Counted from the first letter of the stretch, positions 1 to 8,598 are shown. The stretch is 24,891 nucleotides of DNA from CAJBLF01 sp964418415 (GCA_964418415.1 CAYQLB010000014.1:1-24891); one strand, 5' to 3'. Translations and numbers: made by a program. Notes: generated from the sequence alone by a model not told the origin.

Positions 1-1
1 C

Positions 2-29
2 TTGAAAAAAAGAACAAAATATTTATATT
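2..29 (+). promoter_or_regulatory. Sigma70-type promoter for the first membrane-protein gene
   Basis: A -35 box TTGAAA (2-7) and a -10 box TATATT (24-29) are separated by 16 bp, followed by a short A-rich leader to the ATG at 53. Other promoters in this window have the same geometry. There is no Shine-Dalgarno sequence before the ATG. Confidence 0.55.
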
Positions 30-52
30 ACCTCAAACAAAATTATTGACAT

Positions 53-286
53 ATGACAAAAATTACTAATTTTTTTTATGCATTTACTGAAGCTGTTTGG
101 GTTTGGAATGGAAAGATATTTTCCTTCGTTCTTCCTATTGTAGCCTTTGTTTTGGCTATTGGTTTAGCTTGGAGAATTCCATCACTTCCTACATGGCCTG
201 CAAGAACATTATTCTTTGTTCTTGTGCTGGTTTTGATAGGTATAGGAATCTACTTATTCATCAAACGTAAAAAGCTCTGGGACTAA
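53..286 (+). CDS. Small two-pass membrane protein, unknown function
   Basis: This 77-residue protein has two hydrophobic segments, at about residues 22-42 and 49-69, joined by a short Pro/Trp-containing loop (IPSLPTWPAR). It ends in a basic KRKK tail, which should lie in the cytoplasm. There is no signal peptidase site, so it is probably an integral inner-membrane protein. The gene has its own promoter just upstream and a hairpin terminator just downstream, so it is monocistronic. It contains no UGA codon. I do not recognise the family; the compact organisation supports a real gene rather than a chance ORF. Confidence 0.7.
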   Translation: MTKITNFFYAFTEAVWVWNGKIFSFVLPIVAFVLAIGLAWRIPSLPTWPARTLFFVLVLVLIGIGIYLFIKRKKLWD

Positions 287-307
287 TCTGTCAGTATTAT
301 ACTGATG

Positions 308-335
308 AAGCTGTGGTATCACTACAGCTTTTTTT
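308..335 (+). terminator. Rho-independent terminator after the small membrane protein
   Basis: A 10-bp stem (308-317 with 321-330, one G-U pair) with a 3-nt loop is followed by a run of T at 331-335, 22 bases past the stop codon. Confidence 0.8.
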
Positions 336-348
336 GTTTACTTCTAAA

Positions 349-375
349 CAAAAAACCTTGCTGGGAAGCAAGATC
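349..375 (-). terminator. Rho-independent terminator after the sigma-4/HARE gene
   Basis: Read on the minus strand, CTTGCT pairs with AGCAAG around a TCCC loop (357-372), and a T-run follows at about 351-356. It lies about 34 bases past the stop at 409, back to back with the plus-strand terminator. Confidence 0.75.
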
Positions 376-408
376 TTTTGATTTTATATAATTGGATACG
401 TATATAAA

Positions 409-1506
409 CTATTTCTTAGACTTGATAAGCTCGTAGACTCCTTTTTCTACTCTTTTGAAGAGATCTTTGTATTTCTGGAGGTTTAACATAACTGTATTTG
501 GACTTACCATTTTCTCTTTCAACATTTCTTTGCAGAGTTCCTTAACATTCATAGCTCTATCGTTCCTCTCGAATATTCTTACTAAGATTTCTTTGACCAT
601 ACCTCCTTCATATCCCCGTTCTTTTAATCCGTAGATTCCAAGTCCTAGGTTTACAAACAAGTCATTGTTTTTAACTAATTCGTTATGTACGGTATTGATC
701 TTTACGTTTTTTGCAGGGAATCGTTCCATGATCTTGGAAGGAAGTTCCTGGTAGTGAATAGGTTTATTGATTCTTCTCATGGTGTAAAGAATCTTGAGTT
801 TGATTGTTTTTGGGTTGACATCAGCAAAGGTAGGTAAACCTATTTTTCCATCAAACACATTGATTTCTCTGATACTATCGAAGAAATTTACATAGAACAA
901 ATCGTTTTTCATATAATGAACTTCTTTGTAGTCTTTTGCAAAATTCTCTTTCATTCGTCCAATGAACTCGTAGAGGTCTTGGCTCTTATTTCTTTTTTCA
1001 AAATATGCACTGATAGTAAGGACCATTTTAGTCAAAAGATCTTCATATAATGGCTCTAAGTAGAATGCTTTGTTCAAATATTTATTTCTCTTGAGATAGG
1101 TTACGTCAAAATCAGATACTAGAATAAGTTTAAGCTCTTGTCTTGTAAACTTAAAGATGTTCTTGTTGACTAATTTAGAGATCAATACATCTTCGCAGAG
1201 TAAACCTCCATGAACATCCAAGATTTTCTTAGCCTCTTGAAGTACTTCCATATATGTTTCGTTACCTACGATCAATCTTCTGAATCTCATAAGTGCTTGA
1301 GTTTCTATCTGTCTGATTCTTTCTCTGGTCAAGGAATATTCCTTTCCGATCCTTTGGAGCGGTGTTTCTTTGGATCCATCGAGACCGAACTTTTTCATAA
1401 GGACCAATCTTTCTTTAGGTTTGCAGTATATCAAAATGTCTTTGAGATTTGTTTTCTCAATGTCCACCTTAAGTTTCTTGTCGTCCATTTTTACGTTGAA
1501 GTTCAT
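409..1506 (-). CDS. Sigma-70 region 4 / HARE-HTH domain transcription protein
   Basis: About 365 residues from the ATG at 1506. Near the N-terminus is a clear sigma-70 region 4: 'PKERLVLMKKFGLDG' then 'LTRERIRQIETQALMRFRR', the helix-turn-helix that reads -35 elements. No region 2 or 3 is present, so this is not a complete sigma factor. Near the C-terminus, 'INKPIHYQELPSKIMERFP' and 'NTVHNELVKNNDLFVNLG' look like a HARE-HTH domain, the winged helix of RNA polymerase delta. The middle is helical and unassigned. A TTG at 1593 is open in frame but lies inside a -35 box, so I prefer 1506. The gene has no internal UGA. Likely role: RNA-polymerase-associated regulator (inference). Confidence 0.8.
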   Translation of the reverse strand: MNFNVKMDDKKLKVDIEKTNLKDILIYCKPKERLVLMKKFGLDGSKETPLQRIGKEYSLTRERIRQIETQALMRFRRLIVGNETYMEVLQEAKKILDVHGGLLCEDVLISKLVNKNIFKFTRQELKLILVSDFDVTYLKRNKYLNKAFYLEPLYEDLLTKMVLTISAYFEKRNKSQDLYEFIGRMKENFAKDYKEVHYMKNDLFYVNFFDSIREINVFDGKIGLPTFADVNPKTIKLKILYTMRRINKPIHYQELPSKIMERFPAKNVKINTVHNELVKNNDLFVNLGLGIYGLKERGYEGGMVKEILVRIFERNDRAMNVKELCKEMLKEKMVSPNTVMLNLQKYKDLFKRVEKGVYELIKSKK

Positions 1507-1565
1507 TGGTGTGTGATGTAATTGAGTAAAATAAGAGAAAATTTTGGGTACATTTAACTGTGTTA

Positions 1566-1593
1566 GTAATAAGAATTTGCTCTCTAATGTCAA
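1566..1593 (-). promoter_or_regulatory. Promoter of the sigma-4/HARE gene
   Basis: On the minus strand TTGACA (1593-1588) is followed after 16 bp by TATTAC (1571-1566). This would start transcription near 1560, about 55 bases before the ATG at 1506. It rules out the TTG at 1593 as the translation start. Confidence 0.5.
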
Positions 1594-1641
1594 GAGATTA
1601 TTGTTATATTTTTTTAGACTCTTCTCCCTATTCAGGACTGG

Positions 1642-2748
1642 CTAAACATTGAATTTGAAGATCATACAATCGCCGTCCTGTACTATATAGTCTTTTCCTT
1701 CCAATTTTAGGAGTCATTTTTCCCTTGCTTTGGCCCATGAACCACAGTTTACTAGATCATTGTATTTTACGACTTCGGCTTTGATAAATCCTTTTTCGAA
1801 ATCCGTATGGATTGCTCATGCTGCTTGTGGTGCAGTAGATCCTATAGGTATAGATCGACATTTTGTTTCTTTTTCTCCCGTAGTAAAATAATACATCAAT
1901 CCAACTTTTTCGTATCCTAATTTGATGAGATCATTCAGTGTTGGGATATGTGTCACTTTATCTACATTCACTAATTCTCTGATAAATTCATCTTTTTCTT
2001 CATCGCCCATCTCCATCATTTCTGATTCGAGTTTAGCACAAACTATCGCTACCGGACTTTGTAATTTTATCATAAATTCTTCTGCTATCTCATGAGCATA
2101 CGGGATATCATCTTGTCCTATATTTATCGCGTAGACGATGGGTTTCGTTGTTAGAAAGTTATACGATTTGAGGAGTTTTTCATCATCTTTGGTCAGTTTA
2201 GATTTTATATCATGGGCAATTTTTCCTTGAATGAGTGCGTTTTGGATTTCCATTAGAATTTCTACCATCCTGAGTTCATCTTTATTGTTCCCTGTTTTTG
2301 CTCTTTTTGCAAGATTGGGAAGTAATCTCTCTATAATTTCGAGATCTGCGAAAATGAGTTCGGTATTTATAATCTCTACATCTCTCATTGGATCGACCGC
2401 TCATTCCACATGTACGACTTCGCTATCCTTGAAATATCTCAGTACTTGAACGATAGCATCAACCTCTCTGATATGTGACAAAAATTTATTTCCTAACCCT
2501 TCTCCTTTGCTAGCTCCTTTTACGAGACCTGCAATATCAACGAATTCTATGCTCGCATAGACTTTCTTCTGAGAATTTGATATTTCTGACAGTACATCGA
2601 CTCTTGGATCTTTTACTTCTACTATTCCTATGTTTGGATTTATTGTACAGAAGGGAAAATTTTCTGCAGGTGCAGCATATGACTTCGTAAGTGCATTGAA
2701 GAGTGTAGATTTTCCGATGTTTGGCATTCAAACGATTCCTATTTTCAT
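1642..2748 (-). CDS. ychF: Ribosome-binding ATPase YchF (Obg-like)
   Basis: 368 residues, the usual length for YchF/OLA1, an Obg-family P-loop protein that binds ribosomes and hydrolyses ATP. The P-loop is G7-MPNIGKS-T15. Switch II reads 'DIAGLVKGASKGEGLGNKFL', the family hallmark. The C-terminal TGS-like domain contains 'GSTAPQAAGAIHTDFEKGF'. Four UGA codons (2728-2730, 2401-2403, 1816-1818, 1714-1716) fall at conserved glycines, including the first glycine of the P-loop and the one in HVEGAVDP. Under the standard code the gene would be four fragments. It starts with ATG at 2748 and ends with TAG. It appears to be a single transcription unit. Confidence 0.97.
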
Positions 2749-3062
2749 AACTATCGATAAAATGATAAATGGCCTTCGGTTGATAAAACGATAAAGGAAT
2801 ATGGAATTGATGTGTGATTACAAATTGTATTTTTTTTCTTTGCTCCGCTAGGGTTACTTTTGCCTGGCCGCAAAAGTAACCAAAAAGGCCTTTTTTCTTT
2901 TTTTCTCGCCATTAGATCAATATCATATATGACTTATATCATGCATATCTCATTATCCCTCCATCCTGCCTTAGGGCAAATCGTATGTTCGGGATGTCGT
3001 ACTCGACCTACTTTTCATGTTGGTGGAGTAATGGCTCGAAACCTATATTTTTTAAATATTTA
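2749..3062. other. Gene-poor stretch between ychF and the five-gene run
   Basis: 314 bases without a convincing gene. It holds the AT-rich ychF leader, a 12-bp perfect hairpin (2852-2881), then AAAAAGGCCTTTTTT and a mixed-composition stretch. Plus-strand reading frames exist here but continue antisense through the next gene and show no family resemblance. The stretch may be a decayed remnant or a repeat element. Confidence 0.5.
2852..2881. repeat. REP-like perfect hairpin
   Basis: GGTTACTTTTGC (2852-2863) and GCAAAAGTAACC (2870-2881) form a perfect 12-bp inverted repeat around the 6-nt loop CTGGCC. AAAAAGGCCTTTTTTC follows directly. The stem is more GC-rich than its surroundings. It could act as a terminator on plus, but no plus-strand gene ends nearby, so a dispersed palindromic element is more likely. 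Confidence 0.7.
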
Positions 3063-3593
3063 CTACAGATACTTGTCCTCGAGGAGGCATTTTACTTTGC
3101 CACGGACAAATGTTTCTGGTGTTCCTTTCAGTTTCGCTGTAGCAATGGTAAATGATCATGTTTTCTCTATCTTGATGTGTTCTCGTATCATATATACATC
3201 TTCACCCACTCTTACTTTTTTGGTGAATTCTCTTTCATCTCCGCGGTATATCATATTCATCCTGTTTTCTAAAAAATCTTTGAAGGTGAAAGGAATTTTG
3301 TCAGGATTGTTTTTGATATATACTCCAAATACCACATATGCCGCATGTTTTATAGCATCACCTAATTGAGAAACTGAGATATGGTCAAGAATCTCTTTAG
3401 CTCCTTTATATTCAGGGAATCTACATTTTACTTTGTATGATTCGTTTGAAAGTACTTCTATATCTTTTACACAAACTTCTTCTTCATATAATGTTCACAA
3501 AATTTCAAAAATTTCTGGAGTCATTTCTATCATTGATCAAATATTGGAATTTATGCTATTTAATCGTTCACCTATATTTTTTGGTTTGTTCAT
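3063..3593 (-). CDS. Unknown 176-residue protein, possibly hotdog fold
   Basis: The frame opens only with UGA read as Gly (three UGAs, for example in 'NIGSMIE' and 'EKTGSF'). The protein is soluble, with no signal peptide or membrane segment. A helical part 'SQLGDAIKHAAYVVFGVYI' is followed by strand-rich sequence ending 'TFVRGKVKCLLED'. A long central helix followed by alternating strands suggests a hotdog-like thioesterase, but I cannot show catalytic residues, so treat it as unknown. Its ATG lies only 2 bases after the rlmE stop, so the two are co-transcribed. It ends with TAG and is the last gene of the five-gene minus-strand run. Confidence 0.7.
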
Positions 3594-3595
3594 AA

Positions 3596-4204
3596 TTAAA
3601 TTTTTACGATATAAATTTCTTTACTTTCTTTCCTTGTTGATTGTGGTTTTAGTGTTTTGATGTTTTTCCCTCAAAATTGTGTTTTCATCTCTTTGACGAA
3701 CTCTTCGAATCCTGGACCCATAAAAAGCTTCATCACAAATTTTCCATTAGGTTTCAGAAGATCTTTGATCATTCGTGTCATGCTTTTGATAAGTTCAAAT
3801 AGTCTTATAGCATCGATATCTTTCAACCCTATTGTATTTGGTGCCATATCTGATTGAATGAGATCGACTTTTTCTATATTGTTTTCTTTTAATATTTTTT
3901 TTATCTTTTCTTCGTCTGTAATGTCAGCCACGTAAGTATGTACCTTCGGAATATTGAGGTGTACGTCTTTGAGATCGAATCCAATGATTTTGAAGTCAGA
4001 AATCTTATATTTTTTCATCTGATTCGCTGCATATTGCATCCGACTACCAGGTGCACATCCTACATCGATAATTATTTTTGTCTCTTTATCAAAAAGATGA
4101 AATTTTTCTTGAATCTCTTCTAGTTTGAAAGCACTTCTTGCTTTGAATCACTCTTTTTTTGCTTTCTTGAAATAATGATCCTGGAAGTTGAATTTGAATG
4201 TCAT
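3596..4204 (-). CDS. rlmE: 23S rRNA 2'-O-methyltransferase RlmE (FtsJ)
   Basis: 202 residues, close to the usual RlmE length of about 209. The enzyme methylates the 2'-OH of U2552 in the ribosomal A-loop, using SAM. Motif I is 'IIDVGCAPGSRMQYAANQ'. The K-D-K-E catalytic tetrad can be traced: K in 'ARSAFKL', D in 'QSDMAPNTIG', K in 'GKFVMKLFMG' and E in 'RKESKEIYIV'. UGA codons at 4148-4150 ('KKEGFKAR') and 3671-3673 ('TQFGGKN') are read as Gly; the second recovers the family C-terminus. The ATG at 4204 is preceded by an AGAGAAACAG leader. It lies between an unknown coiled-coil gene and a 2-base-spaced downstream gene, inside an operon. Confidence 0.95.
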
Positions 4205-4233
4205 CTGTTTCTCTATGAAAAAATGAATGGTGA

Positions 4234-4755
4234 TTAATTTAGACTAATATCCGATATAGTACTCTTTATATCTTTGGTGTGATCTGGATTCGTTGTATTT
4301 TTTTGTATAAAAAGATTGATGATACGGAAGAATTGTAAAAAATTTGTCGTGTTGATATTCTCTTCTCTCAATGCTTCCAGCATTTTGATCAATGGTCATA
4401 TCTCTTCATCTTGTTTTCGTTTTTCTATTCTCTCCAGTACCTCTTTTTTTGTTTTCTCATACTCAGATCGTCTTTCTACGAATATATCGTATGCTATCAT
4501 ACCGATAAATGGTTGATATGTTGTCGTCAATACTTCGTTGAAGTCTTTGTTGTTCATGTCTATCAAATTTTTCGGTGTTTGTACGAGTGTATTGAGCTCT
4601 TTAATTATTTCTTTTTTTGTTTTATTGATGATTTCTACGTTTTTTTGATGAAGGAAATATATTTGTTCATCACCAAGTTCTTTATTTTTATCTTGTTCCA
4701 TAGATGCTTCATGATCAGCTAAAATTATTTTTATCGTATGTATTTTTCTTTTCAA
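4234..4755 (-). CDS. Unknown coiled-coil protein
   Basis: A 173-residue, strongly charged helical protein (Lys/Glu rich, for example 'RRSEYEKTKKEVLERIEKRK') without signal peptide or membrane segment. One UGA (4396-4398) is read as Gly and adds about 53 residues to the frame. The start used is TTG at 4755, six bases after the stop of the upstream metallopeptidase, which fits operon spacing. An internal ATG at 4700 ('MEQDKNKELG') is an alternative. I do not recognise the family. It sits between the YgjP-like peptidase and rlmE. Confidence 0.65.
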
Positions 4756-4761
4756 AACAAT

Positions 4762-5370
4762 TTATTTTATTATGAATTTTCTGAGCTCTCTTTTCGTTGT
4801 TTGATAATCTGGACAATGATATTCTACTAATGATCGAAATTTCTTGCTATGATTTTTTACTTTCAAGTGACAGCATTCGTGGATAATAACATATTTGATA
4901 TATTTGGTAGGGAGATGAATGAGATCGAGATTCAGAGAAATTTTTTGGTCATGAGTGCATGATCATCGTTTGGAGGCGGTTTTTCTGATGGTAAGCTTTT
5001 TATATTCTATTCCTATTTTTTGGCTATAACTTTGTAGTATAGGAGTAGCATATTCTTCCAAAATTACTTTCAATAATTTTTTGGTAGAAGGTGAAAGGTT
5101 TGAGGTAGAAAGCTGCTTTTTATTGTATGTTTTGTAGAATTCTTTGCTTGGGATTTCTTCACCGAAGAGAAGAATAGTATCTTTTTGGAGAGGTGTGATA
5201 TGTGTTCTTTTGTTGTAACGTTTGAGGAGTTGTTCTCCTTTTTTGATAAGTTCATCGATGAAGTTTTGATCGTTTTTTTTGCTTAACGGAATAGTGATAA
5301 GCAATTCTCCATTCTTATCTATTCTTGCATACCCATGTCTTATAGTTTTACATTCTATTTTCATATCCAT
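4762..5370 (-). CDS. YgjP-like zinc metallopeptidase (DUF45 / M48-type)
   Basis: 202 residues. The C-terminal half has the zinc-binding motif 'VIIHECCHLKVKNHSKKF': an HExxH with a third ligand expected downstream, followed by the HS typical of YgjP/DUF45 proteins. The N-terminal half is strand-rich and carries 'HGYARIDKNGELLITIP', as in that family. A UGA at 4963-4965 ('ASKRGSCTH') is read as Gly and joins the N-terminal half to the catalytic motif. With the standard code the protein would end before its active site. YgjP proteins are often encoded near nucleic-acid enzymes, but their substrates are poorly known. The ATG is at 5370; the stop is TAA. Confidence 0.88.
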
Positions 5371-5427
5371 TGAACTGTTGAAATATCTGAATGAATATAT
5401 GGTTTAGTAAAACGAAGACAATGATAT

Positions 5428-6813
5428 TTATTTCATTATACTCTTTATATATAGAATATTGTTTTCTATACTTTCTAACTTTTTCAATTTCTCTTGTATT
5501 TTATTCAGTAGTTTTTCATAAAATTCATTATGTCTTTTTACTGATTCATTTCCTCACAATAATGCATGTGTAGGTATATTCTTCTTTTTTTCTTCTGTTT
5601 TTTTAATTTCTTCATGTAATATATGTCTTCTATCTACAATATTTTTTAATACTAAATTCATATTTTCTTTGCTTTGTGCCAAAAGCAATGCTATCACATC
5701 TTCTTTGGTTTTTGCTTCTTCTATCTCACTCAATCCTACTTTTTTTGAGATTTTTATCTGCGTTTTTATTTTTTCTGTAATCTTTTTTTTCTTTTCTTCT
5801 GTCTTTGCTAATTTTCCTGGAATCTCTCATAGGTATTCATACATAGATTTGTCTGTTTGTATGGTATGCACCTTTTTTTTTCGTTCTTCAGCTTCTTTTT
5901 CTCGTTTCATATCTTCTTCATTTTTTGTTAGTCATGTTATATCTCCTAATATCTCTTCATCTCTAGAATATACACCAACGGTATTTTCTCCTTCTTGTTT
6001 TTCGTAGATATCTTTTTCGTTGATTTTTCCATCTGTTATCCATATTGATTTTCAGAAATCTATAATATAGACTTTTCCATCTGGCGTGAACATTATATTT
6101 CTTGGATTAGATCCATCTCTGTGATATACTCATTGTTTGTGTATTTCTTGAAAAAATCTTTTAATTTCTTCTTTATATTTTTTTCATTGCTCTAGTGTAA
6201 ATAAGGTAATTTTTGCCTTTTCCTGATAATATATTTTTTGGGCTTTTTTGGCATCTTCTGGATTTAATGGGTTGAGATTGAGTATCTTAAAGAATATCGA
6301 TTCGGCTTCTTTGTCGTTTTCAATTTCTCCTGTTGGAATATTTCGTTTTTTGAATATTTCTTCCAGTTCCATCTGATATAATGTTTTTCCGTGCACAAAT
6401 TCCATTATGATAAATTTTTCATTAGTTCCAAGCGTGATTGCTGCTTTTAATTGAGGTACTTTGACTATAGAATCTCTCATGGTTTCTTTTACTATTTCTT
6501 CTATTTTTTTGTGAATACTTCGCTCATTATCTGGATTGTTGTCATATCTTTTTTTTGCTGCTATATATTCTTTGCATGTTCCATCTTCGTTTTGTATCTG
6601 AATTTTGAAAATTAGTCCTTCTGATCATTTAGAATACCAATCTTTGTCCAAATCCATGATTTGAAGTTTTTCTATAATTTGTTTGATCTCTTTTGTTGTT
6701 AGTTTAGAATGCTCATATTTTTCTTGATTATTCAAAATATTAATCATTTCCTCTTTTTGGTGATTTATTTTTTTTTCTGGTTGTGTAGATGGTAGTATTT
6801 TGTTTATACTCAT
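5428..6813 (-). CDS. Protein-kinase-like protein with coiled-coil C-terminus
   Basis: 461 residues built across seven UGA codons read as Gly. Kinase landmarks run in order: glycine loop 'SKGSEGLIFKI' (about 61-71), beta-3 lysine K87 in 'YIAAKKRYD', alpha-C glutamate near E97, hinge-like 'FIIMEFVHGKTLY', catalytic 'YHRDGSNPRNIM' (D233, N239) and 'YIIDFGKSIW' (DFG 252-254). The DFG glycine is the UGA at 6052-6054 and the first loop glycine is the UGA at 6625-6627. The catalytic loop is one residue longer than the usual D-x-x-x-x-N. Residues about 310-461 are highly charged and probably coiled coil. No membrane segment is seen. It is first in the five-gene run and has its own promoter. The target is unknown. 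Confidence 0.85.
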
Positions 6814-6848
6814 ATAATTTTGTCTACATAAAATGGCTGATCTATTGA

Positions 6849-6877
6849 AGTATAGTCCTTTTTGTGTTGCTAATCAA
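6849..6877 (-). promoter_or_regulatory. Promoter of the kinase-led minus-strand operon
   Basis: Read on minus: TTGATT (6877-6872), 17-bp spacer, TATACT (6854-6849). The predicted start is about 30 bases before the ATG at 6813. It diverges from the plus-strand promoter at 6907-6934. Confidence 0.55.
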
Positions 6878-6906
6878 AAATACGTATCTTTTACTATTAC
6901 AATGTG

Positions 6907-6934
6907 TTGACTTTTTATCTATTTTATATATAGT
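6907..6934 (+). promoter_or_regulatory. Promoter of the small plus-strand gene
   Basis: TTGACT (6907-6912), 16-bp spacer, TATAGT (6929-6934), then a short A-rich leader to the ATG at 6960. Confidence 0.6.
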
Positions 6935-6959
6935 GCATATCCACTAAAAACAAAAAACT

Positions 6960-7202
6960 ATGGCCAACGTTGTTGTATTGCACCAGTATGGATGTTCATT
7001 TGGTGTAGCAGAACGTATATATGTTGTCCGTGAACAAGATATTACCAAAGAATTTCTTCATGAAATACTTTCCTTGATGGATGAAGTAGATACTTCTTCT
7101 CCTCAAGAATTCTTTAGAAAAACTAAGGTATGCTTGCTTACGGATCAAAGTATATACAAGAAAATACTTTCCGCTTTAGCGGAAGAAGTAAAAAATATGT
7201 AG
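6960..7202 (+). CDS. Small soluble protein, unknown function
   Basis: 80 residues, acidic C-terminal half ('ALAEEVKNM'), no membrane segment and no UGA codon. The sequence starts 'MANVVVLHQYGCSFGVAER' and has a predicted mix of strands and helices. It is monocistronic: a good promoter lies 26 bases upstream of the ATG and a strong bidirectional terminator lies 21 bases downstream of the TAG stop. Well-defined control signals on both sides argue that it is expressed. I do not recognise the family. Confidence 0.7.
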   Translation: MANVVVLHQYGCSFGVAERIYVVREQDITKEFLHEILSLMDEVDTSSPQEFFRKTKVCLLTDQSIYKKILSALAEEVKNM

Positions 7203-7222
7203 GGTACTCCCTAATTTAAAAA

Positions 7223-7253
7223 AACCTGTAGCTCTTTTTCGCTGCAGGTTTTT
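7223..7253. terminator. Bidirectional terminator between the small gene and enolase
   Basis: AACCTGTAGC (7223-7232) pairs with GCTGCAGGTT (7241-7250) around an 8-nt loop, with one G-U pair. T-runs follow on both strands (TTT from 7251 on plus; A-run before 7223 on plus, giving T's on minus). It serves both convergent genes. Confidence 0.9.
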
Positions 7254-7272
7254 GTATTATATGGTTTGGAGA

Positions 7273-8523
7273 TTATTTTCCGTATTTTGCTATATTTCCA
7301 AGTTTTTCTTCAATTCTCAAGAGCTGATTATATTTACAGATTCTGTCTGTTCTGCTTGCAGAGCCGGTTTTGATAAATCCTGTATTCAATGCTACGGCAA
7401 GATCTGCGATGAAGGTATCTTCTGTCTCTCCTGATCTATGAGAGATGATAGCATTCATACTGTGATCTTGAGCCATGCGTACACAGTCGACAGTCTCTGA
7501 AACCGTTCAGATCTGATTTAATTTGATAAGAATTGCATTGGCCATTTTTTGATCGATACCCATTTGTAGTCTTTCCATATTCGTTACAAACAAATCATCT
7601 CCTACGATCATAATTTTATCTCCTAATTTTGCTTGCATACCTTTTCGTCCTTCGAAATCATCTTCCGCATGTCCATCTTCGATAGAGATGATAGGGTATT
7701 TTTCTACTCGGCTTGCATAGATATCTGTCAATTCATTTGCGCTTACTGTTTTGTTTTCTGCGCTAAGTACATATTTACCGTTTTCATAAAATGATGATGC
7801 AGCTGCATCGATAGCTAATTTTATTTTTCCTTCATGACCAGCGTTTTTGATTGCATCCATAATTACTTGGAATGCTTCTTCGTTGCTTCACAAATTCGGA
7901 GCATATCCGCCTTCATCTCCGACTGACGTATTATATCATTTTGCTTTCAATATTTTTTTCAAATGATGGAATATTTCTGCCCCCATTCTGAGTCCTTCAT
8001 GGAAATTTCCTGCGCCGACCGGCACGATCATGAATTCCTGGATATCTACATTATTATCTGCATGTTGTCCACCATTGAGAATATTCATCATCGGAAATGG
8101 TAGGGTAGTTCCTTCGTTGTTGAGATATTCGTAGATCCATTTATTCTCTGTTTTTGCACAAGCAACCGTGAATGCTATAGAAACTCCGAGGATAGCATTC
8201 GCTCCGAGTTTGGATTTTGTAGGTGTTCCATCAAGCGCGATAAGTACTTGGTCAAGTGCTCTATAATCAGCGAAATCTTTTCCGACTATTTCGTTCTTTA
8301 TGGTAGTGTTTACATTATTCACAGCCGTGAGTGTTCATTTGCCGAGATATCTACTTACATCACCATCTCTGAGTTCCAATGCTTCATGAACTCCCGTAGA
8401 TGCTCCTGATGGTACAATTGCTCTTCCCATGATTCCGTTGTCTAACGTTACTTCTACTTCTACGGTTGGATTACCTCTAGAGTCTAGCACTTCGCGTGCG
8501 TGTACATTACCAATTTTAAACAT
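7273..8523 (-). CDS. eno: Enolase (phosphopyruvate hydratase)
   Basis: 416 residues, near full family length. It interconverts 2-phosphoglycerate and phosphoenolpyruvate in glycolysis and is cytosolic. The N-terminal domain reads 'AREVLDSRGNPTVEVEV' with the mobile loop 'PSGASTGVHEALELRDG'. The barrel has metal-binding sites in 'ISIEDGHAEDD' and 'VGDDLFVTN', the catalytic lysine K334 in 'ILIKLNQIGT', and 'SHRSGETEDT' and 'KTGSASRTDR' near the end. Four UGA codons (8335-8337, 7936-7938, 7888-7890, 7507-7509) encode Gly; the last is in 'NQIGTVSET', next to the catalytic lysine. The start is ATG at 8523 and the stop is TAA. It has its own promoter and terminator. Confidence 0.98.
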
Positions 8524-8547
8524 TTTTTATAATTAAGAGATTAAAAG

Positions 8548-8590
8548 ATTGCGTTCCGGTTGCAATCCGGGACATCGGAATTGCGAATTG
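8548..8590. repeat. GC-rich palindromic element in the enolase leader
   Basis: TTCCG (8554-8558) pairs with CGGAA (8576-8580), and two CCGG blocks (8556-8559, 8567-8570) flank TTGCAAT. It is an imperfect, GC-rich hairpin in an AT-rich gap and lies inside the predicted enolase 5' leader. It could be a dispersed palindrome or a leader structure. Confidence 0.4.
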
Positions 8591-8598
8591 TGGATTTT

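Noticed and set aside
1507..1593. TTG start at 1593 giving a longer sigma-4/HARE protein
   Set aside because: The TTG is part of a TTGACA -35 box with a -10 box downstream, and the extra residues do not resemble the family.
3020..3062. tRNA-like 3' end on minus (GGTTTCGAGCC followed by an ACCA)
   Set aside because: No matching acceptor strand, D-arm or anticodon arm can be found within 90 bases upstream on that strand.
2860..3369. A 169-residue plus-strand open frame
   Set aside because: It lies antisense to the 3063-3593 minus-strand gene, begins inside the palindrome and shows no family features. The minus-strand frame has better protein-like composition and operon spacing.
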